64,000 bases of DNA from CAYVMD01 sp964452465 (GTDB taxonomy: Bacteria; Armatimonadota; JACIXR01), in the NCBI GenBank assembly GCA_964452465.1, contig CAYVMD010000002.1, forward strand, positions 45,141 to 109,140, read 5' to 3'. The translations under genes and the position numbers were made by a program. Position 1 is the stretch's first letter. The number at the start of each line of letters is the position of its first letter. The notes below the pieces were generated by a model. That model saw only the letters and a list, made by a program, of their open reading frames with translations. It was not told the DNA's origin and did not search any database. Shown here in pieces: positions 17,484-26,600 of the stretch.

Positions 17484-18761
17484 TTAATTTCCATTCGAAG
17501 GGATCACCGCGTAACTTATTAATCCTTTAACCCTCAGTAGAAGCTTCGGCTGTCCCCCTTGTAGGGGCATTCGGTAAATACCTACTATGGTTTCAATGGG
17601 CTGATGAAGTGGGGGATTCACGCCGAATTCAATATCTTCGTCGAGAAAATAGATATTCTCCTGTTCGTCGCACGAAGGCCAGTAAGCGTTTAAGCTGGCT
17701 GGAATTTGCTGGAAGTAAGTTAGCCCTCCAGTCTCCAAATCCAGAAGGACGAGTTTGGCATGGAAGGGATCAGGTATATTTGGTCCTGTATACTGGTTTC
17801 CTTCACCCATGAACTCTCGATAATCAGGCTTGCCCTGAGAAAAGATATAATACTTCCCATCCGGCGTAAAGTGTCCTGGAGGAGTGTAAAGTTGAGTAGC
17901 CTCTACGAGCTCCTGCCTTGAACCGACTTCGGGATCTATGATGACAAGCCACTCCACTGGGGGATCGGCTGGACTCGTAGTTCCTACTACGAGTCTTTGA
18001 CCGTCGGGGCTCCAGGCGATGGAGGTGATGAGCCGATACGCTACCTCCGGCGCATTCGGATCGAAGTAGGGTGAAAGCATCACCTTTTCCCGTCCACTTG
18101 AGAGATCGAACACGACGAGCGCTATTCCTTCGCCTTTCTCGTCTTTTCTCCCGACAGCCACCCGTTGACCATCAGGGGAGAGGGCCGGCCAGTGAAAGAC
18201 GCCGTTTTTGAGACGGTGCAAAATGAATGCTGGCTTTTTCCCGGAGGAGCGAGGCGTCTTGCTTTCCTTTGCTGGTTGTAAAATGTAGAGGGACTTCTCG
18301 GTAGCAATGAGGAATTCGTCTTTGGGGTTAGCGTTGAGATAGGTGATGCATTCGGGGAGCGACCTACGGAAAACCTCCTTCTTCGTTCGATAATCGACGA
18401 GTATGACTTCTTTTTGTCTTGCCCCGCAATAGGCTGCATATCTTCCCGCCCAGGCGAAAAACCGTCGGGGGGCAAGGGTGTATTCTTGTTCCGCCCTTGC
18501 CCCAGAGGGCGAGAATTCAAATATCCTTGCTCCTCTTCCTTGACCATCACGCAGCCACCCCGTCCAGACTTGCCTATCTTGCTCCTTATGAAGGGAGACA
18601 TAGCCTAGCAAGAGCGAGGAAGCGTTTGCTTCGTTCAAGGTACCCAAGCCACCACTGCCCCCACCATACTCCTCGCGACTCAGTATGACAAAAAAGAAGA
18701 CAAGGACCAAGAACAAATTGGATATTGCTCTTCTTGTTATTTCATTGCCCTTCCTTTTCAT
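17484..18761 (-). CDS. Membrane-anchored or secreted TolB/WD40-like (PD40) propeller protein
   Basis: 425 residues. An N-terminal hydrophobic segment (NLFLVLVFFFVIL) acts as signal or anchor. A propeller with PD40-type repeats follows: WPALSPDGQRVAVGRK, IAWSPDGQRLVVGT and HFTPDGKYYIFS. This is the TolB/DPP-IV N-terminal-like fold, usually non-enzymatic. It lies in a run of secreted propeller genes on the same strand. I see no strong ribosome site before the ATG at 18761. The stop falls close to the promoter repeat of the next gene. Function unknown. Confidence 0.7.
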   Translation of the reverse strand: MKRKGNEITRRAISNLFLVLVFFFVILSREEYGGGSGGLGTLNEANASSLLLGYVSLHKEQDRQVWTGWLRDGQGRGARIFEFSPSGARAEQEYTLAPRRFFAWAGRYAAYCGARQKEVILVDYRTKKEVFRRSLPECITYLNANPKDEFLIATEKSLYILQPAKESKTPRSSGKKPAFILHRLKNGVFHWPALSPDGQRVAVGRKDEKGEGIALVVFDLSSGREKVMLSPYFDPNAPEVAYRLITSIAWSPDGQRLVVGTTSPADPPVEWLVIIDPEVGSRQELVEATQLYTPPGHFTPDGKYYIFSQGKPDYREFMGEGNQYTGPNIPDPFHAKLVLLDLETGGLTYFQQIPASLNAYWPSCDEQENIYFLDEDIEFGVNPPLHQPIETIVGIYRMPLQGGQPKLLLRVKGLISYAVIPSNGN

Positions 18762-18839
18762 AGGGTATAAATCACAACCATCCGGAGAGATCTCCCCTTT
18801 CCTCCCTTCATAGATGACACGAGTAATCTTACACCTAAT

Positions 18840-19400
18840 CTACGGATCAAGCAAATATTTGTAGCGGTAGGGAGCGTAAGAACTCTCAACTGAAGACTTG
18901 GAGCGTACAGTGTAGGCTACGCGGTCATAGGCGTTGAGCATAGTGCTCTCATATAACACATAGTTCCCGTTGGGATCCCGGTGACGGAAGATCATTACAT
19001 GACTCGTATTGCAAAGAATGTCAGCTGCCTTGAGTTGCGCGAAGCTTGATACCGGGATGGAAATGTCCGAACTAATTAATTGGGAAGCGCTTCGCTTTGA
19101 AGGAAGTCCCCAGCATCTACTCACAAATCCAGAGCAATCGACTCCCGCTGTTCTTTGTTTATAATAACCCCTCGTGTCAATATTTCCTGCCGCCCAATTA
19201 CTGCTGAGCTGCGTATCGAAACAATCGGGGCCACCTAAAGCGCTAAATCCTCCCCAGCAATAGGGGACACATGGGTAGTATCTATCATATCCCTGGTTAA
19301 TATATCTCGGCCTTTGCCAAGGTTTCTCTGCATAGGTCCCTTCGTAGTTGTACTTGTTACAGTACCAAGTCTTAGCATGATACTCCTCTGCTATCCACAT
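18840..19400 (-). CDS. NlpC/P60-like cell wall peptidase domain, probably the C-terminal part of a broken fusion
   Basis: 186 residues from the ATG at 19400. The catalytic Cys is in VDCSGFVSRCWG and the His in NTSHVMIFRH, as in NlpC/P60 peptidases that cut peptidoglycan peptides. It has no signal peptide of its own. The same frame is open upstream to a TAA at 19517-19515 and encodes a Pro-rich linker (ENAPSPPQPPPWRWR) that overlaps the end of the secreted propeller gene in the -1 frame. A one-base change in an A5 run at 19494-19490 would fuse the two. So this is either an exported domain cut off from its signal peptide by a frameshift, or it is made by frameshifting. Confidence 0.65.
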   Translation of the reverse strand: MWIAEEYHAKTWYCNKYNYEGTYAEKPWQRPRYINQGYDRYYPCVPYCWGGFSALGGPDCFDTQLSSNWAAGNIDTRGYYKQRTAGVDCSGFVSRCWGLPSKRSASQLISSDISIPVSSFAQLKAADILCNTSHVMIFRHRDPNGNYVLYESTMLNAYDRVAYTVRSKSSVESSYAPYRYKYLLDP

Positions 19401-19480
19401 TATGTCGGACCTCCATCTCCACGGGGGAGGCTGAGGAGGAGAAGGAGCATTTTCTACTCCTTCCTCACCAACAGCAGGAG

Positions 19481-20542
19481 TTACTCCTCTTTTTGCAGCA
19501 ACAGGGGTATTTCCTTAGAGGAAGCCCAGAAGGCAACCTTGAGGATGGAGATCTCGTCTGCAGAACAATATAAGAAGTAAAGATCGCCACTCGCGTCGAT
19601 GCTTATATCCTTGGTGGGATAAGCGTATCTCCTCCCAGGAAGGAGAGCGATCCCTTCCACTTCGCCCGTTTGGGCATTCAGCCCTACGAGGAGCTCGTTT
19701 TTGTCAGTCGTGATTCTGAAAAGCAGCGCAGTTCCTGCTTTTCCTAAATAATGGAATGCGTTCGTTGGATCGGCGAGCCCATTAGGGAACTTAAAAGTTT
19801 TCCAGTCAGGGGGCCTAAACCTTTCGTTCAATTTAAGCATGGAAAAAGAAATTCCGTTTGCCTTCATCAAACCAGGAGAACGCTGAAGGTCCCACAGGGT
19901 ACCATGGATCTGCCACAGAGTGCCATCTCGGGACATTGTCCCCTTGAGGCTATTAATAACTTCTAACTCACCAGAAGGATCAAACCTCAGCACGAGTGTT
20001 TCCATCTCCTCTCCGGAACGAACCACATATATCTCTCCCTCTTTGCTAACTTCAAATCCAGCTACAGGCTCCATTCCAATATTATCCAATCGCTTCACGA
20101 TGCCCCTCCCGTTGGTTAGCACAATAATCGCCTTCACACCTACATCTAATAAATATATGTTCCCCTTTGCATCTACTCCAAGGCTGTATGCCCAAAACTC
20201 CTCGGGAAAGGATACTGCATCCACGAGATAACCGGTATCTTTGTCGTATTGGAGTACCCGATGGTGTACATTGTCGAGAAGATATATAAACTTCCCTTCC
20301 ACTTCTAAGGCATTGGGTCCTTCCGGGAGTCCTCTTCCTATAGCATCTGTATAACCCACGCCTTCTTCGGAAACAGTAATTTGGACGATGGTTTTGTAGA
20401 AGCTCCTCCATATTGACGATACCATGGGCGGCGAATTCGGGTAACCTGCTGAAAGGTGACGAATCTTTACAGTGGAGTGGACCGTGGTGACCGGCAACAA
20501 CCCAATGAGCAACACCACACACCAAAACCACACACGCCTCAT
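19481..20542 (-). CDS. Secreted beta-propeller (NHL/YncE-like) protein
   Basis: 353 residues from the ATG at 20542, chosen because GGAGGGTG lies just upstream and the signal peptide MRRVWFWCVVLLIGLLPVTTVHS starts there; the frame is open further upstream but only through the promoter repeat. Blades such as EGKFIYLLDNVHHRVLQYDKDTGY and DAKGNIYLLDVGVKAIIVL indicate an NHL-like propeller. The signal peptide is nearly identical to that of the Ig-like protein at 62259-63197, although the rest differs. The C-terminus (KEIPLLLQKEE) runs into the linker of the NlpC/P60 domain in the -1 frame. Driven by copy 2 of the promoter repeat. Confidence 0.7.
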   Translation of the reverse strand: MRRVWFWCVVLLIGLLPVTTVHSTVKIRHLSAGYPNSPPMVSSIWRSFYKTIVQITVSEEGVGYTDAIGRGLPEGPNALEVEGKFIYLLDNVHHRVLQYDKDTGYLVDAVSFPEEFWAYSLGVDAKGNIYLLDVGVKAIIVLTNGRGIVKRLDNIGMEPVAGFEVSKEGEIYVVRSGEEMETLVLRFDPSGELEVINSLKGTMSRDGTLWQIHGTLWDLQRSPGLMKANGISFSMLKLNERFRPPDWKTFKFPNGLADPTNAFHYLGKAGTALLFRITTDKNELLVGLNAQTGEVEGIALLPGRRYAYPTKDISIDASGDLYFLYCSADEISILKVAFWASSKEIPLLLQKEE

Positions 20543-20561
20543 ACCACACAGCACCCTCCGC

Positions 20562-20695
20562 ACTAAGGATTCGAAGCCCAACCCTCTGTGGGAGAATTGG
20601 TCTTTAATAAAATTATAACGAAGTTTTTCCCCCCGGCAAGGGGGTGGGGACAAAAAATTAAGGATGTTGGGGGATTTTTTCAGGGGCGCAAGCCC
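20562..20695 (-). repeat. Promoter/leader repeat, copy 2
   Basis: Minus strand: TTGCCG (20639-20634), 16-base spacer, TATAAT (20617-20612), then the same leader as copies 1 and 3 down to CTTCGAATCCTTAG just ahead of the ribosome site. Similarity to copy 3 continues through the start codon and signal-peptide codons (to about 20475), so the repeat with copy 3 spans over 200 bases. Confidence 0.75.
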
Positions 20696-20734
20696 CGCTC
20701 CCTCCTTCCGTACCGACGATAGGCGCAGAGGTCC

Positions 20735-21223
20735 TTAGCGAAGTTCTACGAGTTCCGCAAAGAGGGTCTCCAAATCGAGGATAGCCACCGTCGCTCGCCC
20801 CGTGAGCCACCCGCAGGTCTCGCCGGGATTGATGATTAACGCCTCCCCTTCCCTCTTTATCTCCGCCTGATGCGTGTGTCCCACTACAACGATATCGAAC
20901 TCCCCGCTCCTGGCGAGGGCGGAGGAAAGGATGGGCTCATGCATGAGGACGAACCTCTTCCCATTTATCTCGAATATGGCGGGTTGGACCTTTATCTCCC
21001 CGAAGGAGGAGATCCTCTCTTTCAAGAGAAGGCGTTCCCCATCGTTATTCCCAAAGACAGCGATGAGGGGGCGCTGGAGCCGGGCGAGGAGAGGAAGGGT
21101 GAAGGGGGCTACGAAATCCCCTGCGTGGATAACCCTCTCCACCCTTCTCTCCTCGAATATAGCCACCGCCTTCTCTATGTTGGCGAGATGGTCGTGGGAA
21201 TCCGCCATTATCCCTATCTTCAT
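20735..21223 (-). CDS. Metallophosphoesterase, YfcE/MJ0936 family
   Basis: Small cytoplasmic phosphodiesterase, 162 residues, with the full set of metal ligands: D-x-H in MADSHDHL (residues about 8-10), GDF, GNND, the His in LMHEP, and GHTH. Family members cleave model phosphodiesters, and the natural substrate is unknown. It follows the Gfo/Idh/MocA gene after 31 bases on the same strand, possibly in the same operon. Confidence 0.92.
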   Translation of the reverse strand: MKIGIMADSHDHLANIEKAVAIFEERRVERVIHAGDFVAPFTLPLLARLQRPLIAVFGNNDGERLLLKERISSFGEIKVQPAIFEINGKRFVLMHEPILSSALARSGEFDIVVVGHTHQAEIKREGEALIINPGETCGWLTGRATVAILDLETLFAELVELR

Positions 21224-21254
21224 TCTCTCTCCCCTGACCTTCTAAACTACTTAT

Positions 21255-22376
21255 TTAAACGGGGAGGGCGGTGGATTTGGACATCTCCTTGACCTCCTCT
21301 GCTGTTACCTCCCGTTGCAATTGGGCGGAAAGATAGACGCCTTCCGAGATCAACATGGAGGTAAGGGCTATCTCGGCGGTGGGAAGGAGGGGAACCCTGC
21401 CCTGGAGGGCAGCAACCCAGTGCTGTTGGGGGCTATCGTAGGCATCTGCTACATCGGGGTAGTTGACGGTGTGCCAGCGCCAGACGGCGGAATCCAGATT
21501 TATATTTATATCCATCTCCAAATCCGCCAGATTGGTGAAGAAGGCAAATGGCTCCAGCCTTATCCCGCCCAGGCTACCGAAGATTGCTGATCCCTCCAAC
21601 GAGTTATAGTGAACCGCCCAAGCCTCAAGGATGTCCAGGGAGATATCCTTCTCCATGTTAACCAAAGCGACGGCAAATTCCTCCACATCGTATCCGCTCA
21701 TCTCTTTTCTCTTCTCGTCCATGGGGGTCTTTTGGTATATCCTGCCCGATATGCGGAGGGGTTGAGGATTGCCCATCAGAAAGAGGAGCCGGCAGATCTG
21801 GTAGACGCCCGTGTCGTAGAGGGCACCGCCTCCCGCCTGGCTCTTCTGGACGAAGGAAGGGCTCCCGTAACCATCCACGAAGGGTCTACCCCGCCGGCGG
21901 ATGCCCACGGAACGGGCATGATATATCTCACCTAAAAGCCCAGCCTCTATTATCTGCTTCGCCGCTTTCGTTTCCCGAGAGAACAGGGTAGCCACTTGGA
22001 TGCTAAGCATCTTGCCCATCGCCTTGGCGGTTTCCCACATGGTCAGGGCATCGCGGTAGGAGCCAGCCATGGGCTTCTCACAATAAACATGCTTCCCTGC
22101 TTTGAGGGCTTCCACCGTCACCGGCATATGGAGGTTGTTGTGGAGACAGACATCCACCGCCTCTATCTCCTCATGCTTGAGGAGGTCCCGGAAGTTGGTA
22201 TAGGCATAAGGTATCCCATAGAGGGAAGCAACCCTCTTCGCCTCCGCTTCGTTGATATCCGCGACCGCTACTATCTCTACGCCTCCTATCCGCTTATAGT
22301 TCTCTATGTGGTGCTTCCCGATCTGCCCAACGCCTATTATCCCAACCTTTACCGTCTTACCCTTTGCCGTGCCCAT
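21255..22376 (-). CDS. Gfo/Idh/MocA family sugar oxidoreductase
   Basis: NAD(P)-dependent dehydrogenase acting on a sugar or cyclitol. 373 residues. An N-terminal Rossmann fold starts VGIIGVGQIGKHH (about residues 11-23). The family catalytic Lys is in HVYCEKPMAG. The C-terminal alpha/beta domain contains YDTGVYQICRLLFLMG. It lies 32 bases downstream of the sugar isomerase/epimerase gene, a common pair for oxidation and isomerisation of unusual sugars such as inositols. The ribosome site before the ATG at 22376 is poor. Confidence 0.92.
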   Translation of the reverse strand: MGTAKGKTVKVGIIGVGQIGKHHIENYKRIGGVEIVAVADINEAEAKRVASLYGIPYAYTNFRDLLKHEEIEAVDVCLHNNLHMPVTVEALKAGKHVYCEKPMAGSYRDALTMWETAKAMGKMLSIQVATLFSRETKAAKQIIEAGLLGEIYHARSVGIRRRGRPFVDGYGSPSFVQKSQAGGGALYDTGVYQICRLLFLMGNPQPLRISGRIYQKTPMDEKRKEMSGYDVEEFAVALVNMEKDISLDILEAWAVHYNSLEGSAIFGSLGGIRLEPFAFFTNLADLEMDININLDSAVWRWHTVNYPDVADAYDSPQQHWVAALQGRVPLLPTAEIALTSMLISEGVYLSAQLQREVTAEEVKEMSKSTALPV

Positions 22377-22408
22377 AAGCCAATTTCCTGCCCTAAGTTC
22401 AACTTAAC

Positions 22409-23176
22409 CTACATAGACGCCAGGATCTGCTTCAGGTTGACCAGGCAGAGGCGGACGCATTCCAGGGGAGGATAGGCGTAGCTCTCCTGCTCCACTATGT
22501 ACCATTCCGTGTTTCCTATCGTCTCGCAGAGGGAAAGGAACTCCTTCCACTTCATGTCCCCTTCTCCGATTACCGCCTTGTCATTGGTGGCGGAGAACTC
22601 CTTGAGGTGAACGGTTATCTGGCGTCCCGGATAGCGCTTCATTATGTTCAAGATCTCGTCCGCGGAGACTCCTCCGTGCATGGCATTCCCGGTGTCCAAT
22701 TGCATGAATACATCCGGGCTGGTGTTCTGGAAGAAGATGTCCCAGGGAATCTCCCCATTTAGGGGCTGGAACTCTATCATATGGTTGTGATAGCCGAGGC
22801 GCATCCCTTCCGCTTTCGCCCTTTCCGCTATCTCGCTGAAGATCTTCGCCGTCTCCAGCCAAGCGTCTTTACTCGAGGTCCTCTCGGGAGGAAGACCGGG
22901 CACAACGAGATTGATGTTGCCTATTGTGCGTTGGAACTCCACCGTCTTGGGGAAGTTATCCCCTAAAAGGGTGTCCAATCCCAAGTGTGCCCCTGCGACC
23001 TTCAGACCGAATTCGTCCAGGAACTTCTTCCATTCCTCCGCGCTATAACCGTAATCTCCCGCCAACTCTACCCCTTCGTAGCCCATCTCCGCTACAGCCT
23101 TTAGGGTTCCTCGGAGATCCTTCGCGCAATCCTCCCGCACGGAATAGAGTTGTAACGCTATTTTAGGCTTTGCCAT
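22409..23176 (-). CDS. Sugar phosphate isomerase/epimerase (xylose isomerase-like TIM barrel)
   Basis: 255 residues, AP endonuclease 2 / IolE-like superfamily. Starts KIALQLYSVREDCAKD. Metal-site segments are LGYHNHMIEF, FMQLDTGNAMHGGV, ITVHLKEF and WYIVEQE. ATG with AGGAGAGG upstream. It leads the operon with the Gfo/Idh/MocA dehydrogenase and the phosphodiesterase. Substrate unknown; myo-inositol-like or keto-sugar isomerisation is the usual role of such pairs. Confidence 0.92.
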   Translation of the reverse strand: MAKPKIALQLYSVREDCAKDLRGTLKAVAEMGYEGVELAGDYGYSAEEWKKFLDEFGLKVAGAHLGLDTLLGDNFPKTVEFQRTIGNINLVVPGLPPERTSSKDAWLETAKIFSEIAERAKAEGMRLGYHNHMIEFQPLNGEIPWDIFFQNTSPDVFMQLDTGNAMHGGVSADEILNIMKRYPGRQITVHLKEFSATNDKAVIGEGDMKWKEFLSLCETIGNTEWYIVEQESYAYPPLECVRLCLVNLKQILASM

Positions 23177-23211
23177 GGCAACCTCTCCTTTCTTTTAAAG
23201 TTGTTTCTATG

Positions 23212-23239
23212 ATTATAGAGAACGAGCAAAAGTTTGCAA
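23212..23239 (-). promoter_or_regulatory. Promoter of the isomerase/dehydrogenase operon
   Basis: Minus strand: TTGCAA (23239-23234), 16-base spacer, TATAAT (23217-23212), about 35 bases before the ATG at 23176. Confidence 0.6.
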
Positions 23240-23249
23240 CACAAAATGA

Positions 23250-23278
23250 TTTACAAGCAAGGAGGGGTATGATAAAAT
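23250..23278 (+). promoter_or_regulatory. Promoter of the small membrane protein gene
   Basis: TTTACA (23250-23255), 17-base spacer, TAAAAT (23273-23278). The predicted start of transcription, near 23285, lies downstream of an ATG at 23277, which rules out the out-of-frame reading from that ATG and supports the GTG at 23311. Confidence 0.6.
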
Positions 23279-23310
23279 GGCAAAAATCCTAAAGAAGGGG
23301 TGGTTTACCT

Positions 23311-23538
23311 GTGGAAGGTTTCATATTAGCAGCGCAAGGCTTCACTATACTAGCGCTTGGTTTCGTGTTAGTGGTGTTGATTCTGATATTGAGGGTGCAA
23401 GTCTACGGCTTCCCTCGCAGTCGGGTGACCGCTCCCAGCATAGTCCTCCCCATCATTTTGATGGCCTTTGGGCTTTTGTTTTTCGGCTTTGGTCTTTACA
23501 AGGCACTCATGATGATGGTGGCTAAAGGCGGAGGGTAG
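23311..23538 (+). CDS. Small two-helix membrane protein of unknown function
   Basis: 75 residues from a GTG with AAGGGGTGG upstream. Two hydrophobic helices (about residues 6-27 and 43-65) are separated by a short basic loop (VYGFPRSR). Composition and the promoter match this frame rather than the overlapping soluble frame. I do not recognise the family. It precedes the large hydrolase by 62 bases. Confidence 0.6.
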   Translation: MEGFILAAQGFTILALGFVLVVLILILRVQVYGFPRSRVTAPSIVLPIILMAFGLLFFGFGLYKALMMMVAKGGG

Positions 23539-23600
23539 GTTTCTTACTACCTATCCTATCCTCTATTACCGGATCCAAAGACGGAATCGAAAGTAGGATA

Positions 23601-26600
23601 TTGCGGGTGCGGCTCTTTCTCCTCTCCTTTTCCCTCCTTCTTTCCTTCGCTCAAGGCGTGAACAAATTGCCCAACTCCAGTTTCGAGTTTCCCTCCCTAC
23701 CCGATAAGCCCCCCTTATTTTGGAGGACCTATAACCTTCCAGGTGAGGTCCTCGCCCTAACTGATAACTCCGCCTCCCATTCAGGCAAACAATCCCTGCG
23801 CCTCTTCGTTCCCTCAACCGTTCCCCTTAGTTGGTATGGATTACAACAGGAGTTTCCCGTGACTCCCGCGGGGCAAAAGATAACGCTTAGCGTATACATA
23901 AAGACCAAAGGTCTGAGGGGAGGGGTAGGTGCTTACTGTTCCATCAATTTCTTCTCTGGCTCCCAGCGAATCGCCTTCTTCGATAGCGAGGAGAAGGTAA
24001 TGGGGGACAGCGATTGGCGGAGGGTATCCACCTCCTGCGTCGTTCCCCCTGGTGCCAATAGGATGTCCCTAATTTTGGTCGTCCATGGTTTCGGCACCGC
24101 CTGGTTCGACGATGTCCAACTGGAGGAGGGGGAGAGTGCTACCCCCTATACCCCCTCCCTTTATGATTTAGAGTTGACCAAGAAGGTTTCCTCACAGGAA
24201 GAGGGAAGGAGGATGTTCATGAAGAGAAAGCCTAAAAGGACGGAGGGCAAGGATATAGCCATATTCTTCGAGAGGAATTTCCCCTGCACCCCGGGCACCC
24301 CTTCCATCGATAAACTCGCCTCCAAATTGAAATCCGCCGGCTTCAATGTTTACCTCCTGGGCGCCGACGAACTGAAGAACCCCCTTATCCTCTCCAAGAG
24401 CAATTTCGATCTCCTCATCCTACCTTACGGTCCCTACTTTCCCGCCGCCTCCGCCCCTGCCATCTCCCAGTTCCTGGCTGAGGAAGGGAGCCTCCTCACC
24501 ATTGGGGGCTATGCCTTTGACACCCCCCTCTTCTTTTTGGATGGGAAGTGGTTCGAGAAAAAGGAACTCCCCATCCCTGCGGGGGAGGGGATCCCCATCC
24601 TCGAATTGGAGCGGGGGCAAAAATGGTTCCTGAGCCTCCCTGCTGGCTCCGCTTCCTATGAGATAACGGAAGAGGAAGGAGAACATGTCCTCGTCTTCAA
24701 GGTGAGGGAACTTCAAAGATGGGCGACCTTGAATTCTCCGCCCATCGATCCCTCCTTGATGCCCTCCGATTTCCTAATCACCTCCTTCAAGGCGAAGGGG
24801 GACGAGAACACCAGGAAGATGATCTTCGAGTGGAAGGAAAAGGATGGTTCCCGCTGGCAGACGGTTGTGGATTTGACGCCCCAATGGCGAGAATATCGCA
24901 TCTCCATTGGCGACCTTTGTTATTGGCAGGATAACCCCTCCATAGGGAGGGGCGGAGAGGGAGATCGCTTCCGCCCTCGCGATGCCGATTCCTTCATGTT
25001 TGGCATCTCGGAGACGGAGGCGCCCTCGGGCAGGTCCTATACCTTTTATGTGAAGGACATAAGGGTTATGCCCGACCCTCGAGGAGAGGAAATCGTCTTT
25101 GATAGGGTTGTAAATACTCGCTTCGGCAGGTTGCAGGATGCCATGTGGCCCTCCCCCGAGCAGATCGGCGTCTTCGATCCCTCCCACCCCTTGGAGGACG
25201 CCCTCTTGGCGAAACCCCTCCCCGAACAGAAGATCTTCCCCTTGAACCTCGCTCTCAAAGGTCCCTTCACCGGCTATGCAGCGGTGGGACCCATCGGTAA
25301 GGGGGCGGGGCATGGTTTTGGTCCCAATCAGGCACGCATCCTCCCCCTCATCCAAACCTACGACGAGCACGGGCGCATAAGGGGCTATTTGTCCAGCATA
25401 ATCCACAATTACGATGGTTATTATAAGAACTCCAGTTGGGCGCTCTTCGGGGTTGATAACCTCGACCTCTTCACGGAGAACAGGCTTCTCCCTTACCTTC
25501 CTTTCCTTGTGAGAACATTGGTGGAAAAGACCTATCTTCTCTATGCCCGTGCCCAATACGCTTGCTATCGACCGGGAGAGGCGGTCAAATTGGTGGCGGA
25601 GGTGGCTAACGCTGGTCCTCAAAAGAGGGATCTAAGTTTGCGGTTGGAGTTAAGGTGGGAGGAGGATGGGAAACCCTTCTTCCTCAAGGAGGAGAGGATA
25701 TCCTTGAACAGGGGGGAGAGGAAAAAGATCGAGGTGGATTATAAGATCCCCTCGGAGGAGAAGAGGGATTTCGCCTATGTAGTTTGCTCCCTCCTGGAGG
25801 GCGGGGAAGCGAGAGATGAGTACAAGGACGCCTTCGTGATCTGGCAGGAGGCTCTCTTGAGGGGTGAAAGACCGAAGATAGAGAATTCCTACATTTGCTT
25901 AAACGATGAGCCCCGCCTCCTGCTTGGTTCCCAACTCTGGTGGGGTCAGGTGGGAAGCGTTACCGCCTGCTCTCCCCTCCTCTGGTCCAAGGACTACCAG
26001 ATGATGGAGGATTTCGGGCTCCACTTCACCCGTTGCTTCCTCTGGCCCACCTGGCAGGCTACGGAGGAGAATAAGCGGGCGAGCGACGCCCTTGTCTACT
26101 TAGCCCAGAAGCACAAAATCCTCATGTTCTATACCCCCAACCTCTTCAACTCCCTGGATCGAAACGCCCTCAAAGAGCAGGAGGAATATGTAAGGGAAAT
26201 AGTTAGGAGGTACCGCAAGGTTCCCCTCTTCCTCTTGGATATATGCAACGAACCCTCCCTAACGAGGACCGATGATCCCTTCCATCGGGAGGAATTCCAG
26301 GAGTTCCTCAAGGACCGTTATCCTTCCTTCGACGCCCTGAAGAAAGCTTGGGGGGAGAGGTTGACGGAGAGGGGTTGGGAGGAGATAAAACCCTCCTCCC
26401 TCTTCTCCTCCCGGGAGGATGTGAGGGCAAGGGATACCAATCTCTTCTACATCTCTTGGCAGAGGAAATGGTACGGCACGCTTTATGAAGTAGCAAAAAA
26501 GGAAGATCCTACCCTCCCCACCTCTGTGGGATGCCTACAGGGTTTCGGCTGGGGGGATACCATATACGATCCCATACTACTCTCCCAGGATCTGGATTTC

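Noticed and set aside
17327..17530. Plus-strand frame across the promoter repeat
   Set aside because: Reads through the -10/-35 region of copy 1 and into the TolB-like gene backwards; no start signals.
20687..20705. Hairpin GGGGC-GCAA-GCCCC as terminator of the phosphodiesterase
   Set aside because: Short stem, and on the minus strand it is followed by A-rich rather than T-rich sequence; it lies within the promoter-repeat homology.
23277..23525. Soluble 82-residue reading overlapping the small membrane protein
   Set aside because: The ATG lies within or before the -10 of the promoter and the composition is unlike a protein; the membrane frame from the GTG at 23311 fits better.
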